A stretch of DNA of 6,332 nt from an uncultured Eubacterium sp. (GTDB lineage: Bacteria > Bacillota > Clostridia > Lachnospirales > Lachnospiraceae). Below the pieces are notes generated by a model. That model did not search any database. It saw only the letters and a program-made list of their open reading frames with translations, and was not told the origin of the DNA. This document shows, piece after piece, positions 5,767 to 6,332 of the stretch. Position 1 is the first letter of the stretch. Every line of letters starts with the position of its first letter. The stretch is from the NCBI GenBank assembly GCA_900547255.1, contig URGC01000125.1, positions 1 to 6,332 of the forward strand, read 5' to 3'. A program made the position numbers and the translations under genes.

Positions 5767-6332
5767 ATGCCACAGATTAACAGAATCAGGGTTAACAATG
5801 TAAAATATAACTTTGGCACGCAGTTCTATGATGATTTCATGATGCGTTTCAATTGCAGTAATACTCTCTACGACCTTGCAAATGGTGGTGGTAAGAGTCT
5901 TCTTATGCTGCTTCTTATGCAGAACATGATTCCTAACTGTACGCTTGATGACAAGCAGCCTATAGAGAAGCTTTTCCGACAGGGAAGCGGCAACACAGTT
6001 ATACATTCGCTTATAGAGTGGAAGCTTGACCCATGTTACCAGAAGGATAATTACAAATATATGACAACTGGTTTCTGTGCCAGAAAGGCTAATGCAAAGA
6101 CAGATGAAGATGATGCCGGGGCAGGAGTTAACGTGGCAGGAGATAGTCTGTCATCATCAGTTGAATATTTTAATTACTGCATTTTCTATAGAGAGTTCGG
6201 GGATAACGATATCAAGAATCTTCCGCTAGAGAACAATGGCGAGAGAATTACATACAATGGACTTAAAGCTTACCTGCGTGACCTCGAAAAGAAGGATTTC
6301 GGTGTATCAGTCAAGATTTTTGAGGGGAAGGG
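5767..6332 (+). CDS. Wadjet JetC-like SMC/MukB-type ATPase, N-terminal part (cut by window edge)
   Basis: An open frame from ATG 5767 to the window end encodes 188 residues with no stop; the gene continues beyond 6332. The start matches the N-terminal head of SMC-like ATPases: a short strand motif INRIRVNNVKY (4-14), an F-rich strand, then Walker A in the segment LYDLANGGGKSLLM (34-47) with K43 and S44 as the nucleotide-binding pair. A Q-loop-like region and core strands follow (SLIEWKLD at 81-88, FNYCIFYREF at 135-144). Residues about 108-131 are a low-complexity, Ala/Asp/Ser-rich insertion. Family members are usually over 1000 aa with long coiled coils and a C-terminal half carrying Walker B and the signature motif, none of which is visible here. 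In a Wadjet complex this is the loop-extruding motor. The likely ribosome binding site GAGGAG (5756-5761) lies in the end of the preceding gene, 5 nt before the ATG. A generic AAA ATPase cannot be excluded without the rest. Confidence 0.75.
   Translation, partial: MPQINRIRVNNVKYNFGTQFYDDFMMRFNCSNTLYDLANGGGKSLLMLLLMQNMIPNCTLDDKQPIEKLFRQGSGNTVIHSLIEWKLDPCYQKDNYKYMTTGFCARKANAKTDEDDAGAGVNVAGDSLSSSVEYFNYCIFYREFGDNDIKNLPLENNGERITYNGLKAYLRDLEKKDFGVSVKIFEGK

Noticed and set aside
5746..6006. Minus-strand 86-codon frame over the jetB/jetC junction
   Set aside because: It is antisense to a clear SMC-like N-terminus with Walker A and to the start and ribosome binding site of that gene; a shadow frame.

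Overview
The window looks like a chromosomal segment of a low-to-moderate GC Firmicute, most likely a Clostridia member of the Lachnospiraceae type. The reasons are the Bacillus-type large SRP RNA with an Alu domain, the order SRP RNA - dnaX - ybaB/yaaK - recR (also found in Bacillus subtilis), strong AGGAGG-type ribosome binding sites, and heavy use of AGA and ATA codons. Genus cannot be fixed by eye. All supported genes are on the + strand.

Bases 1-360 hold no protein gene. The window opens on what looks like the 3' half of an intrinsic terminator of an unseen upstream gene. An AT-rich stretch with one small inverted repeat follows, and then six head-to-tail copies of a GC-rich 17-bp unit (203-304). 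About 22 bp after the array comes a near-perfect sigma-A promoter (TTGACA, 17-bp spacer, TATAAT), which fires into the large SRP RNA gene (about 361-626).

Bases 704-3386 are a tight housekeeping cluster: dnaX (DNA polymerase III tau subunit), ybaB (nucleoid-associated protein) and recR (recombination mediator). Both junctions are TAATG one-base overlaps, so the three are probably translationally coupled. They link replication, nucleoid structure and recombinational repair.

Bases 3473-6332 hold three more genes in the same direction. They resemble the JetA, JetB and JetC subunits of a Wadjet (MukBEF-like SMC) system: a 500-aa kleisin-like JetA-family protein, a 258-aa protein resembling the DUF6063 family in the JetB/MukE position, and the N-terminus (188 aa) of an SMC-like ATPase with a Walker A motif, cut by the window edge. 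In characterised Wadjet systems the JetABC complex extrudes DNA loops and JetD, a TOPRIM nuclease related to topoisomerase VI, cleaves small circular plasmids. JetD, if present, lies beyond base 6332. The three genes are packed with gaps of 12 and 2 nt. An 86-nt gap after recR contains a possible weak promoter overlapping a 10-bp palindrome, so the Jet-like genes could be read through from recR or expressed on their own. No transposase, integrase, tRNA or att-like repeat is visible at the recR/jetA junction.
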